DNA of 64,000 nt from Streptomyces mashuensis (GCF_014654785.1 NZ_BNBD01000007.1:62001-126000); one strand, 5' to 3'. Shown: positions 17,481 to 26,479, counted from the first letter of the stretch. The notes: a model not told the origin generated them from the letters alone. Made by a program: numbers and translations.

Positions 17481-19450
17481 TCATCAATGTGTACGACGCC
17501 GCCGGGCTGCACGAGGCGTTCGGCATCGGGATGAGCTCCGTGGAGGGCCTGGGGACCGGGGCCGGGTGGGGCCGGGTGGCCCCCGGGCGGTCGACCCGCC
17601 GGCACCGCCACGACGAGACGGAGATGTTCGTGATCGTCGCGGGCCGCGGCGAGCTCGAGTGCGACGGCCGCCGGCACACCGTCGCCCCGGGTACCGTGGC
17701 GCTCTTCGAGCCCTTCGAGTCCCATGTGCTCACCAACACCGGCGGGACGGACCTGGTCTTCCTCACCCAGTACTGGCGGGACGCCGGCCGGGCCCGGCGC
17801 TCGGCGGCCTCGGCGGAGCGCAAGGGCTTCGGCGACCGCCCCGTCTTCGTCTTCTCCACCCCGCCCACGCCCAACGGTGACCTGCACCTGGGCCACCTGT
17901 CGGGTCCCTACCTGGGCGCGGACGCCTACGTGCGCTTCCAGCGCATGAACGGTGCCCGCGCCTGGCACCTGACGGGCAGCGACGACTTCCAGAGCTACGT
18001 GGCGGCGGCGGCCCGTGCCGAGGGCCGGTCTCCGGCGGCGACGGCCGCCCACTACAGCGCCGAGATCGCCGAGACGCTGCGGCTGATGGACATCGTCCCC
18101 GACCAGTACACGGTGACCGGCCGGGACGCCGCCTACCGCGACGGGCTGCGGCAGTACTTCGCCCGGCTGACCGGCTCGGGAAAGGTGTCCCTGACCGAGG
18201 GCGAGGCCCTGTTCGACGCGGAGAGCGGGCAGTACCTGTACGAGGTGGACGTCAGCGGGGGCTGCCCCGGCTGCTCCGGCACGACCAGCGGCAACATCTG
18301 CGAGGAGTGCGGCGAGCCCAACGTCGTCACCGACCTGGCCGGGCCGGTCTCGGCGCACTCGTCGGCGCCGCCGCGGCGCGACCGCCTGGCCCGGTACGTG
18401 CTGCCGCTGCACGAGTTCCGCGACGCCGTCCGCGAGCACCACCGCGCGGGCCGGGTGCCCGCCCGGCTGGCGGAGCTCGCGCACCGCGTCCTCGGCCGGG
18501 ACCGGCTGGACCTGCCGGTGACGCACCCGTCGGCCTGGGGCGTGCCCCCGGCGGAGGCGGGCCCCGAGGGCCAGGTGATCTGGGTGTGGCCGGAGATGTC
18601 GTACGGCTTCCTGCACGGCATCGAGGCCCTGGGCCGGCGCACCGGCGCCGGCTGGCGGGCCCTGGAGCCACGGCCGGACTGGAAGGTCGTCCACTTCTTC
18701 GGCTACGACAACAGCTTCTACCACGGGGTGCTCTACCCGGTGCTGTACCGGCTGGCCTTCCCGGACTGGGAGCCGGACATCGACTACCACGTCAACGAGT
18801 TCTACCTGCTGGAGGGAGAGAAGTTCTCCACCAGTCGCCGGCACGCCGTGTGGGGCAAGGAGATCCTCGGCCCGGACAGCGTGGACGCCGTCCGCTACTA
18901 CCTGAGCAGCACCCGCCCGGAGGACGTGCGTACCGACTTCCGGCGCGCGGCCTACGACAAGGTGCTGAGCGAGACCCTGATCGGGACCTGGCAGCAGTGG
19001 CTGAACGGCCTGGGGCGCCGCATCGCCCGCGAGTACGGCGGCACCGCGCCCGACGCGGGGAACTGGACGCCGGCGCACTCGGCGTTCCTGGCGAGCCTCG
19101 GGGTCCGGCTGTCCGCCGTCACCACCGCTCTCGGGCCGGACGCGTTCTCGCTGCGCCGGGCCGCGGCCGAACTCGACGGGCTGGTCGAGGAGGCGGCGGC
19201 CTTCGGACGGCGCGAGGGGCTGCTGGCGGGCCCGGACGAGTGGCGCGACGAGGCCCGCACGGCCGTGGCGCTGGAACTTGCCGCGGCCCGGCTGCTGGCC
19301 TGCGTGGCGGCGCCCCTGATGCCGCGCTTCTCCGCCCGGCTCGCCGCCGCACTCGGGCTGCCCGAGCCCCGCGAGTGGCCCTCGGCGGTCGAACTCCTGC
19401 CGCCGGGCACCCCGGTCGGCCTGGCGGAGGCCGTCTTCTTCCGGCAGTGA
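17477..19450 (+). CDS. cupin-MetRS-like fusion, hydrazine (N-N bond) synthetase
   Basis: The 657-residue protein fuses a small cupin (about 1-115) to a methionyl-tRNA-synthetase-like catalytic domain (about 120-655). The cupin has His43, His45, Glu49 and His83 as likely metal ligands. The synthetase part has HLGH at 137-140 for the HIGH motif, a cysteine knuckle CPGC...CEEC near residues 263-285, and KFSTS near 449 for KMSKS. This architecture is that of Spb40-type enzymes of s56-p1 synthesis and the matching triacsin protein: the synthetase part activates an amino acid with ATP, and the ester to an N-hydroxyamine rearranges in the cupin to an N-N bond. Known partners use N6-hydroxylysine, with glycine or glutamate. 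The partner amino acid here cannot be read. The ATG overlaps the oxidase stop. Confidence 0.92.
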   Translation: MIINVYDAAGLHEAFGIGMSSVEGLGTGAGWGRVAPGRSTRRHRHDETEMFVIVAGRGELECDGRRHTVAPGTVALFEPFESHVLTNTGGTDLVFLTQYWRDAGRARRSAASAERKGFGDRPVFVFSTPPTPNGDLHLGHLSGPYLGADAYVRFQRMNGARAWHLTGSDDFQSYVAAAARAEGRSPAATAAHYSAEIAETLRLMDIVPDQYTVTGRDAAYRDGLRQYFARLTGSGKVSLTEGEALFDAESGQYLYEVDVSGGCPGCSGTTSGNICEECGEPNVVTDLAGPVSAHSSAPPRRDRLARYVLPLHEFRDAVREHHRAGRVPARLAELAHRVLGRDRLDLPVTHPSAWGVPPAEAGPEGQVIWVWPEMSYGFLHGIEALGRRTGAGWRALEPRPDWKVVHFFGYDNSFYHGVLYPVLYRLAFPDWEPDIDYHVNEFYLLEGEKFSTSRRHAVWGKEILGPDSVDAVRYYLSSTRPEDVRTDFRRAAYDKVLSETLIGTWQQWLNGLGRRIAREYGGTAPDAGNWTPAHSAFLASLGVRLSAVTTALGPDAFSLRRAAAELDGLVEEAAAFGRREGLLAGPDEWRDEARTAVALELAAARLLACVAAPLMPRFSARLAAALGLPEPREWPSAVELLPPGTPVGLAEAVFFRQ

Positions 19451-19469
19451 CCCCCGCCCGGCCCGGCCG

Positions 19470-20285
19470 TCACGTCATTTCGAGCGTCCGCAGAACGAGG
19501 TCGTCGTCGCGGTTCAGCATGGCGTGGTGCAGCTGCTGGAGGCCGTCGCCCGGCTGGACGCCCAGCTCGCGGTCCAGGACCGTGTGGGCCTCCTGGTACG
19601 TGCGCAGGGCGTTGGCCATGTCGCCGCAGCGGTAGTACGCGTACATCAGCTGGCTCCACGCGATCTCGCGGTGCGGGTGGTCCGCGAGCACCGAGCGGAT
19701 CTGCGGGATGAGGACGCGGTGTTCGCCGAGCCGGAGCCGGGCGGCCATCAGGTCCTCCTGCGCCGTGATGCGCAGGTCGTTGAAGGACCGCAGCTGGGCA
19801 AGGAGCCGGGTGGAGCCGGCCACGTCGGTGCCGCCCGCCTCCCCGCGCCACAGGCCCAGCGCCTGGCGCAGGCCCGCGACCGCCTCCGCGTGCCGGCCGG
19901 CGAGCGCGTCGCCCCGGGCGCGGGCCAGCAGCCGCAGGAAGACGTCGGCGTCCACCTCCAGCGGCCGCACCACGAGCAGGTACGCGCCGCCGGTCCAGTC
20001 GCCGCCGCGCCGCAGCGACTTGAGCCGCTGCTCCCGCGGGTCGGCGGCGAGGAGCGCCTTGCGCAGGCGTGCCGCGTGCGCGCGCAGATTGGGCCGGGCC
20101 GACGGCGGCGGGTCGTCCCAGAGCAGATCGGCGAGCGCGGACTGGGTGATGTACTGGTTCGGGCGCAGCAGCAGGGCGGCCAGGGCCCCCCGCGTTCTGT
20201 GCTCGCTCAACTGCGCCTCGGCGAGGCGCTCGGCACGGGCGTCGTCGCTCCAGATCCCGACGGGCCCCAGAACACCAAAGATCAT
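19470..20285 (-). CDS. SARP-family transcriptional activator
   Basis: The 271-residue protein has an N-terminal winged-helix DNA-binding part (FGVLGPVGIW, RTRGALAALLLRPNQYITQS near residues 30-50, RPNLRAHAARLRKAL near 64) and a C-terminal BTAD region (VDADVFLRLLARARGDALAGRHAEAVAGLRQALGLW). This is the short form of the AfsR/SARP family, without an ATPase domain, typical of cluster-situated activators in Streptomyces. SARPs bind heptameric direct repeats near the -35 region. The ATG at 20285 starts MIFGVLGPV. It is convergent with the hydrazine cassette, ending 19 nt from it, and shares its upstream region with the thioesterase gene. It is a good candidate for pathway control. Confidence 0.92.
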   Translation of the reverse strand: MIFGVLGPVGIWSDDARAERLAEAQLSEHRTRGALAALLLRPNQYITQSALADLLWDDPPPSARPNLRAHAARLRKALLAADPREQRLKSLRRGGDWTGGAYLLVVRPLEVDADVFLRLLARARGDALAGRHAEAVAGLRQALGLWRGEAGGTDVAGSTRLLAQLRSFNDLRITAQEDLMAARLRLGEHRVLIPQIRSVLADHPHREIAWSQLMYAYYRCGDMANALRTYQEAHTVLDRELGVQPGDGLQQLHHAMLNRDDDLVLRTLEMT

Positions 20286-20773
20286 CTTGCCCCCGTTGTC
20301 GGCCTTGTTTCCCCCCGGCCAGCGGCGCCCTTCTTATCAAGGCGGTCCAGGGGCGACAAGGAGGGCGGCAGGACGACAGACATATGGAGTGAAATGCCCG
20401 CCTAAACCGACGGATCGTCTCGTTCTTGGGAATCCAGAACGTAACCGTGCAAGGGCATGATTTCCCGTCCGGTGAAATCTATGAATACCCCTGCTGAACG
20501 GCCGGAAATCATCGGTCGCGCACCCCCTTGCGGCGCAAGGGCCGACCGGCCCTGCCCGTCCTGGGCCCCGTGGCCCGTTTCAGCCCTTACCGGCCGGAAC
20601 ACCCGAAGGTAGGGGTACCCCCTAGATCAACCGTTCTGCTAGACATGAACCGGCCGAGCCCTTCGCGGAAGAGCCGCCCCGGACGGTGAACCCGCCGGTC
20701 GGAGGCGTGCCGTGGGCACGCGGGGGACGCTGCCCGGCCACCATCGCGGATCCACAGGAAAGAGTTTCGTGCA
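20286..20773. promoter_or_regulatory. divergent control region, SARP / type II thioesterase
   Basis: This 488-nt region has no convincing gene. It contains the TAGGGG/CCCCTA palindrome at 20610-20624, followed 15 bp later by TAGACA (20640-20645), a possible -10 for the thioesterase. A second inverted repeat, CCCTTGC-GGC-GCAAGGG, lies at 20525-20541. A TACCCCT half site occurs near 20485. Confidence 0.55.
20610..20625. promoter_or_regulatory. candidate LAL/LuxR operator, TAGGGG-TAC-CCCCTA
   Basis: Palindrome with perfect 6-bp arms spaced by 3 bp, about 150 nt upstream of the thioesterase start. The 10-mer TAGGGGTACC recurs at 30645 before the PKS. It resembles in general style the CTNGGG...CCCNAG sites of Streptomyces LuxR-type activators, so the LAL protein encoded at 21704 is a candidate binder. 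This is inference from position and symmetry. Confidence 0.5.
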
Positions 20774-21538
20774 GTGGGTGAGCTCCAGGACGCAAGCCGT
20801 TGGATACGCCGTTTCCACCCTGCCGAGGACAGCGGAGTACGTCTGGTCTGCCTGCCGCACGCCGGCGGGTCGGCCCCGTTCTACTTCCCCATGTCCCGGG
20901 CACTGGCACCGGCGGTCGACGTGCTCTGCGTCCAGTACCCAGGACGTCAGGACCGACGCCATGACAAGGCCGTGGAGGACATCGGGGAGTACGCCGACCT
21001 GATCGCCGCGGAACTGAAGCCGTGGCTGGACCGGCCCACGGCCCTCTTCGGCCACAGCATGGGCGCGGTCATCGCCTTCGAGGTCGCCCGCCGGCTGGAG
21101 CGGGACCTCGGCTTCGTGCCGCTGACGCTGTTCGCCTCCGGCCGCCGCGCCCCCTCGCGCTACCGCGACGAGAACGTGCACCGCCGCGACGACGACGGCG
21201 TCGTCGCCGAGATGCGGCTGCTCAGCGGCACCGACTCCCAGATCCTCGGTGACGAGGAGCTGCTGCGCATGGTGCTGCCCGCCATCCGCAGCGACTACAA
21301 GGCCATCGAGACCTACCGGTCCGAGCCCGGCGCCACGGTGCAGACCCCCGTCACCGTGCTCACCGGCAGCAGCGACCCGCGCACCAGCCGGGAGGAGGCC
21401 GAGGCCTGGCGCGACCACACCACCGGCGCGTTCGCCCTCCACGCCTTCACCGGCGGCCACTTCTTCCTCGCCCAGCACCAGCAGGAGATCGTCCGGATCG
21501 TCTCCGAGGGGATCACCGCGGCCGCGGCCGCCTCGTAG
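20774..21538 (+). CDS. type II thioesterase
   Basis: The 254-residue protein is a typical discrete editing thioesterase of PKS/NRPS clusters: LPHAGGSAPFYFPMSRAL near residue 27, nucleophile motif GHSMGAV near 93, aspartate in GSSDPRT near 199 and histidine in GGHFFL near 231. It removes wrong acyl groups from carrier-protein arms in the cytoplasm. The GTG start at 20774 follows AGGAAAG about eleven bases upstream. It stands between the SARP and LAL genes, with the candidate operator upstream. It would serve the PKS carriers and possibly the loading ACP and the NRPS carrier, neither of which has a thioesterase domain. Confidence 0.94.
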   Translation: MGELQDASRWIRRFHPAEDSGVRLVCLPHAGGSAPFYFPMSRALAPAVDVLCVQYPGRQDRRHDKAVEDIGEYADLIAAELKPWLDRPTALFGHSMGAVIAFEVARRLERDLGFVPLTLFASGRRAPSRYRDENVHRRDDDGVVAEMRLLSGTDSQILGDEELLRMVLPAIRSDYKAIETYRSEPGATVQTPVTVLTGSSDPRTSREEAEAWRDHTTGAFALHAFTGGHFFLAQHQQEIVRIVSEGITAAAAAS

Positions 21539-21703
21539 CGGAACGCCCCGCCCGCCGAGCGGGGCCCCGGGCGTGCACCGGCCCACGGGAGCCGGTCCGC
21601 TGTGTTCCAGCATCCCCAGAACCCTTGGTTCCGACCATCCGATCCACGCGCGCACGCCGGGGCGACCACCCCCACCCGGCGTGGCCGCGCGTCGGGGGAA
21701 TTC

Positions 21704-24493
21704 ATGACCTTGACATTGTCCGGTCCCTTGGTGGAACGCGATTCCCACCTGGCGGCACTCAACGACCTGCTGCAGAGCGCGAAAACGGGGCGGGGTCGCG
21801 TCGTCCTCGTGAGCGGCGCCGTGGCCAGCGGAAAGACCCAGCTGCTGGAGAGCTTCACCGAACAGGCGATGAACGAGGGGGTGCTGCTGCTCGACGCCAC
21901 CGCCTCCCGCGCCGAGCGCGACCTCCCCTTCGGCGTCCTGCGGAAGATCTTCGACCACCCCTCGATCACCGACCGGCTGCGCACCGAGGTGCTGCACCGC
22001 ATGGACGACGTGGCCGAAGAAGGCCCGCACGCCCGGATGCAGGCCATGCCCTACGCCTCCTGGGCCCTGATGCAGCTGGCCGCCGAACGCACCGTCGTCA
22101 TCGCCGTCGACGACGTGCACTGCGCCGACGACCACTCCCTGCAGTTCCTGCTCTACCTCGCCCGGCGCGTCCGCCAGGTACGCGTCCTCATCGTCCTCAC
22201 CCAGACCACCCGGCTGCGCCAGGAACAACTGGCCTTCCACGCCGAGCTGCTGCGCCAGCCCCACTGCAGCCGCGTACAGGTCGACATGCTCACGGCCCGC
22301 GGCACCGCCGACGTCCTCGCCGGCCACCTCAGCCCCCAGGCCGCCGCCCGGATCTCCACCGAGTGCCACCGCATCACCGGCGGCAACCCGCTGCTGCTCC
22401 GCGCCCTCCTGGAGGACAGCCGCAGCAGCCGGGACCACGGCGAACCGTTCCAGCGCCCGGCCCCCGCGGAGCTGTTCTCCCAGGCCGTGCGCGACTGCCT
22501 GCACCGCGGCGAACCCGAGACGCTCCTCGTCGCCCAGGGCGTCGCCGTCCTCGGCGGGGCCGGCTCCACCGCCCTCCTCAGCCGCGTCCTCGACGTGCAC
22601 GCCGAGGTCGCCGAGCAGGGCCTGAAGGACCTCGACCGGTGCGCCGTCCTCACCGACGGCGCCTTCCGCGACGACTCCGCCCGCGACGCCGTCCTGGCCG
22701 CCACCCCCAAGGCGGTCCTCCAGGCCCTCCACCTGCGCGCCGCCCAGCTCCTGCACAAGGACGGGGCGCCCGCCCTGGAAGTGGCCCGCCACCTGCTGGC
22801 CGCCCAGCGCGACCCCGACACCGTCATGGTGCCCGTCCTCCAGGAGGCCGCCGAGTACGCCCTCGTCGACGACGACGTCGAGTTCGCGCTGCGCTGCCTC
22901 GAACTCGCCCACGCCGCCTGCCCCGACGAGGAGGACCGCGCCGTCATCAAGGCCCGGCTCGTCAGCGTCGTCTGGCGGCTCAGCCCCGCCGCCGCCGAGG
23001 GCCACCTGCCCCAGCTCACCGCCGGCCTCCGGCCCGGCCGGCTGCCGGCCCGCGACGTGGCCCTGTCCCTGTCCTACCTGGCCTGGTCCGGGCACCTGGA
23101 GAACGCCGCCGACACCGTCCGCGGCCTCACCGGCACCCCGGCCGGCCCCGCCGCCCCCGAGCGCAGCGCCCTGGAGGCGGGCCGCCGCTGGCTCACCATG
23201 ATCAGCCCGGCGCTGCGGGCCGTCTTCCCCGGCTCCGGCGCCGACCAGGCCGCCGCACCCCCGGCCGCCGGTCTCACCGGCGACGCCCACGGCCAGGCCG
23301 CCTCCGCCGTCGCCGCCGCCCTCGCCGGCGACCACGGCGAGGGCGCCGTCGCCGAGGCCCAGCGCGTCCTCCAGCGCTACCGGCTCAGCGACAACACCCT
23401 CCAGCCCCTCGCCTTCGCCCTGCTGGCCCTGCTCTACACCGGCCGCGCCGACCTGGCGCAGGCCTGGTGCGAGCGGCTGCTCGGCGAGTGCCAGGGCCGC
23501 CGCACCCCCGCCTGGCACGCCCTGCTGTCCGCCGTACGGGCGGAGATCGCGCTGCGCCAGGGCGACCTGCCGGGCGCCGCGCACCACGCCAACGCGGCGA
23601 TGTCGCTGATGTCCCGGCAGAGCTGGGGCGTGGGCATCGCGCTGCCGCTGGCCACCCTCGTCCAGGCCGAGACGGCCATGGGCCGGCACGAGGAGGCCAC
23701 CGCCCTGCTGGAGCAGCCCGTGCCGGAGGCGTTGTTCCGCACGCTGCCGGGGCTGCACTATTTACGAGCACGGGGCCGCTGCCACCTGGCGACCGGCCGC
23801 TACCACGCCGCCCTGGAGGACTTCCTCACCTGCGGCAGGCTGATGGGGGAGTGGGGCGTGGACGCCCCCGAGCTGGTGCCGTGGCGCGTCGACGCGGCCG
23901 AGGCGTGGCTCGCCCTGGGCGACCCCGACCAGGCGCGGGCGCTCGCCGAACGGCAGCCCCGGCGCGGTGACGCGGGGGCGCGCCGCAGCCGCGGCGCCCA
24001 GCTGCTGGTGCTGGCCCGCACCGTGGAGCTCAAGCGGCGGCTGCACGTCCTCAAGGAGGCCGTGGAGATCCTGGAGCAGGGCGACGACCGGCTCCAGCTG
24101 GCCATCGGCCTGGGCGAGCTGGGCAACGGCTACCGGGCGCTCGGCGAGTTCAACCGGGCCCGCCTGCTGGTCCGCAAGGCGTGGCACGTGGCCAAGGCGT
24201 GCGGCGCGGAGCCGCTGTGCCAGCAGCTGATGCCCGGCGACGCCGACGGCGAGGTGGCCACGGCACAGGTGGACGCCACGGGCGAGGCCGAGGCCCTCAC
24301 CGAGGCCGAGTCGCGGGTGGCGCTGCTGGCCGCCCACGGCCACACCAACCGGGAGATCGCCACCAAGCTCTACGTCACGGTCAGCACCGTCGAGCAGCAC
24401 CTGACCCGCATCTACCGCAAGCTGAAGGTCAAGCGCCGCCGCGACCTGCCGTCCAAGCTCGCCGAGAGCAGCATGGCGGCCGGCATCGCCTGA
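21704..24493 (+). CDS. LAL-family (large ATP-binding LuxR) regulator with a TTA codon
   Basis: The 929-residue protein has an N-terminal AAA-type ATPase with Walker A GAVASGKT near residue 40 and Walker B VVIAVDDVHCAD near 130, a long TPR-like middle, and a C-terminal LuxR helix-turn-helix (LTEAESRVALLAAHGHTNREIA, STVEQHLTRIYRKLKV). LAL proteins are large cluster-situated activators of type I PKS genes. Codon 687 is TTA (23762-23764), read by the bldA leucyl-tRNA in Streptomyces, so translation may be tied to development. The ATG at 21704 follows a GGGGGA stretch; upstream in-frame codons lack such support. It probably binds the TAGGGGTACC elements. The gene ends at a strong hairpin. Confidence 0.93.
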   Translation: MTLTLSGPLVERDSHLAALNDLLQSAKTGRGRVVLVSGAVASGKTQLLESFTEQAMNEGVLLLDATASRAERDLPFGVLRKIFDHPSITDRLRTEVLHRMDDVAEEGPHARMQAMPYASWALMQLAAERTVVIAVDDVHCADDHSLQFLLYLARRVRQVRVLIVLTQTTRLRQEQLAFHAELLRQPHCSRVQVDMLTARGTADVLAGHLSPQAAARISTECHRITGGNPLLLRALLEDSRSSRDHGEPFQRPAPAELFSQAVRDCLHRGEPETLLVAQGVAVLGGAGSTALLSRVLDVHAEVAEQGLKDLDRCAVLTDGAFRDDSARDAVLAATPKAVLQALHLRAAQLLHKDGAPALEVARHLLAAQRDPDTVMVPVLQEAAEYALVDDDVEFALRCLELAHAACPDEEDRAVIKARLVSVVWRLSPAAAEGHLPQLTAGLRPGRLPARDVALSLSYLAWSGHLENAADTVRGLTGTPAGPAAPERSALEAGRRWLTMISPALRAVFPGSGADQAAAPPAAGLTGDAHGQAASAVAAALAGDHGEGAVAEAQRVLQRYRLSDNTLQPLAFALLALLYTGRADLAQAWCERLLGECQGRRTPAWHALLSAVRAEIALRQGDLPGAAHHANAAMSLMSRQSWGVGIALPLATLVQAETAMGRHEEATALLEQPVPEALFRTLPGLHYLRARGRCHLATGRYHAALEDFLTCGRLMGEWGVDAPELVPWRVDAAEAWLALGDPDQARALAERQPRRGDAGARRSRGAQLLVLARTVELKRRLHVLKEAVEILEQGDDRLQLAIGLGELGNGYRALGEFNRARLLVRKAWHVAKACGAEPLCQQLMPGDADGEVATAQVDATGEAEALTEAESRVALLAAHGHTNREIATKLYVTVSTVEQHLTRIYRKLKVKRRRDLPSKLAESSMAAGIA

Positions 24494-24499
24494 GCAGCA

Positions 24500-24534
24500 C
24501 CGGCCCCCCACCGCCGTACGCGGTGGGGGGCCGG
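24500..24534. terminator. bidirectional hairpin terminator
   Basis: Perfect 15-bp inverted repeat (left arm CCGGCCCCCCACCGC, loop CGTAC) placed between the convergent LAL regulator and response-regulator genes, 7 nt after the LAL stop. Confidence 0.92.
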
Positions 24535-24551
24535 CACGTCATGAGCCGCCG

Positions 24552-25181
24552 TCAGAGCAGGCCGCGCTCCAGCGCCGTGATGACGGCGGACGTGCGGTCG
24601 GACACGTCCAGCTTGCGGAACGCCCGCAGCAGGTGCGTCTTCACCGTCGCCTCGCCGATGAACAGCCGCCGGCCGATCTCCGCGTTCGTCAGGCCCTGGC
24701 TGACCAGCCGCAGCACCTCCGTTTCCCGCTCCGACAGCGGAGGCGTCTCCACCGCCCGCGCCCGGAACAGCTTGGGCGCCAGCGACGGCGTCAGCACCGT
24801 CTCGCCGCGCGCGGCCGACTGCACCGCGTTGATCAGCTCCTGCCGCGAACTGCCCTTGAGCAGGTAGCCCGACGCGCCGGCCTCCACCGCGCGCAGGATG
24901 TCCGCGTCGCTCTCGTACGTGGTGACGATCACCACCTTGCTGCCCGGCGAGCCGCGCAGCACATGACCGGTGGCCTCCACGCCGTCCATGCCGCCCATGC
25001 GCAGGTCGAGCAGGACGATGTCGGGGGAGAGCCGGGCGGCCAGGGCCACCGCCTCCTCGCCCGACGACGCCTGCCCGACGACGCTGATGCCGTCCGCGGA
25101 CTCCAGCATCGCGCACAGGCCCTCCCGCACCACCGGGTGGTCGTCGGCCAGCAGGACCCTGATCGTGATGTCGTCGCTCAT
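24552..25181 (-). CDS. NarL/FixJ-type response regulator
   Basis: The 209-residue protein has a receiver domain (about 1-125) with ADDHPVV, the phospho-acceptor aspartate in VLLDLRMGG near residue 58 and the lysine in GYLLKGSS near 107. A C-terminal LuxR helix-turn-helix follows (LSERETEVLRLVSQGLTNAEIGRRL, TVKTHLLRAFRKL). Phosphorylated by its partner kinase, it would bind DNA and change transcription. The ATG at 25181 overlaps the kinase stop by ATGA, so the pair is translationally coupled. It is convergent with the LAL gene and cut off from it by a hairpin, which suggests a genomic neighbour and not a pathway regulator. Confidence 0.95.
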   Translation of the reverse strand: MSDDITIRVLLADDHPVVREGLCAMLESADGISVVGQASSGEEAVALAARLSPDIVLLDLRMGGMDGVEATGHVLRGSPGSKVVIVTTYESDADILRAVEAGASGYLLKGSSRQELINAVQSAARGETVLTPSLAPKLFRARAVETPPLSERETEVLRLVSQGLTNAEIGRRLFIGEATVKTHLLRAFRKLDVSDRTSAVITALERGLL

Positions 25182-26428
25182 TCCGCCCGTTCCCCGTTCT
25201 CCGTCGTCTCCGCCGGGTCCAGCGGCACCGTCACCTCGATGGTCGTGCCGTGCCCGGGACGGCTGCTCACCACGGCCCGGCCGCGGACCTCCTCCGCGCG
25301 GGCCCGCATGCCCGGCAGCCCGTAGCCCGCCGTCCCGCCGTCCGCGTCGAACCCCGGCCCGTCGTCCCGCACCACCAGACGAACCGTCCCGTCGTCGAAG
25401 TGCAGGCCCACGGCCACCTCCGTCGCCCCCTTCGCGTGCTTCCGCACGTTCGCCAGGGACTCCTGCACCGACCGCAGCAGCACCACGCTCACCGCCATCG
25501 GCAACGGCCGCTCCGGGCCCTCCACCGTGCAGCGCACCGCCAGCCCCGTCTCGGCCGCCAGCCCGTCCGCCTGCCGCCGCACCGCCTGCACCAGCGAACT
25601 CTCCCGCAGCGCCGGCGGCGTCAGCTCCACCACGAACTCCCGGGCCTCCACCAGGCTGTCCCGGGCCACCCGGCCCGCCAGCCCCAGGTGCCGGAGCGCC
25701 TGCGCCGGCGCCGACTCCACCTGCGACTCCGCCGCCTGCAACAGGCTGATGATGCTCGTCAGCCCCTGCGCCAGCGTGTCGTGGATCTCCCGCGCCAGCC
25801 GCTCCCGCTCCGCCGACACACCCGCCCGGTGCGACAGCTCCGCCAGCTGCCGCCGGCTGCGCCGCAACTCCTCGATCAGCTCGGCCCGTTCCCGGCTCTG
25901 CCGCACCACCCGGCTGATCCACAGCCCCAGCAGCACCGACAGCGCTATGCCCAGCAACGACGTCGGCAGCACGCTGCGGGCGTCACCGCCGGCCAGCCAC
26001 ACCACCGTCACCGGCATCAGGTTGGCCAGTAACACCAGCGCCACCGCGGGCGACGTGGGCATCGACATCATCAGCATCGGCGCCACCGCGAACAACGCGA
26101 ACGACCCCGAGATGTCGAAGGAGATGGCCACCGCGAACAACAGGAACAGGCCCAGCCCGAACACCATGTTGCGCCGCCCGAACGCCTCCCGGCCCCCCCG
26201 GCGGATCATCAGGCTCCGCCCCAGTGCCGCGTACCACGGCACCGCCAGCGTCAGCGCCGCCACCGCGACGGCCCGGTCGGTCTGGTCACCGCTGCCGGCG
26301 AACAGCAGTACCGTCGTGACGATGTAACTGATGGCGAAGTAGCCGTCCCACAGACCGAACCACCGGTTCCCGTCCTCGGGGGCACCGGCATCGCCCTGAT
26401 CGGCTGCCATCGGGGTCTCTGCACTCAC
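25178..26428 (-). CDS. membrane sensor histidine kinase (HisKA_3) with a TTA codon
   Basis: The 416-residue protein has about five or six hydrophobic segments (about 28-165), then a HisKA_3 dimerisation region with the phosphorylated histidine in REIHDTLAQGL near residue 215, and an ATPase domain with DDGPGF and GYGLPGMRARAEEV. It would sense an unknown signal at the membrane and phosphorylate the coupled response regulator. The start is GTG at 26428; an in-frame ATG at 26410 is an alternative. Codon 133 is TTA (26030-26032 on the plus strand as TAA), the second TTA codon I found in the window. A palindrome lies 32 nt upstream of the start. Confidence 0.93.
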   Translation of the reverse strand: MSAETPMAADQGDAGAPEDGNRWFGLWDGYFAISYIVTTVLLFAGSGDQTDRAVAVAALTLAVPWYAALGRSLMIRRGGREAFGRRNMVFGLGLFLLFAVAISFDISGSFALFAVAPMLMMSMPTSPAVALVLLANLMPVTVVWLAGGDARSVLPTSLLGIALSVLLGLWISRVVRQSRERAELIEELRRSRRQLAELSHRAGVSAERERLAREIHDTLAQGLTSIISLLQAAESQVESAPAQALRHLGLAGRVARDSLVEAREFVVELTPPALRESSLVQAVRRQADGLAAETGLAVRCTVEGPERPLPMAVSVVLLRSVQESLANVRKHAKGATEVAVGLHFDDGTVRLVVRDDGPGFDADGGTAGYGLPGMRARAEEVRGRAVVSSRPGHGTTIEVTVPLDPAETTENGERAE

Positions 26429-26459
26429 GCACCAGTCCTACCACCTGCGGATACACCCC

Positions 26460-26479
26460 TGTCCACCGACCGGTGGACA
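26460..26479. promoter_or_regulatory. candidate operator palindrome in a divergent promoter
   Basis: Arms TGTCCACCG and CGGTGGACA are perfect complements spaced by AC. The site lies in the 154-nt gap between the kinase gene and the membrane-protein gene, 32 nt before the kinase start. The response regulator (autoregulation) is the obvious candidate ligand, though no binding rule is known to me for it. Confidence 0.55.
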
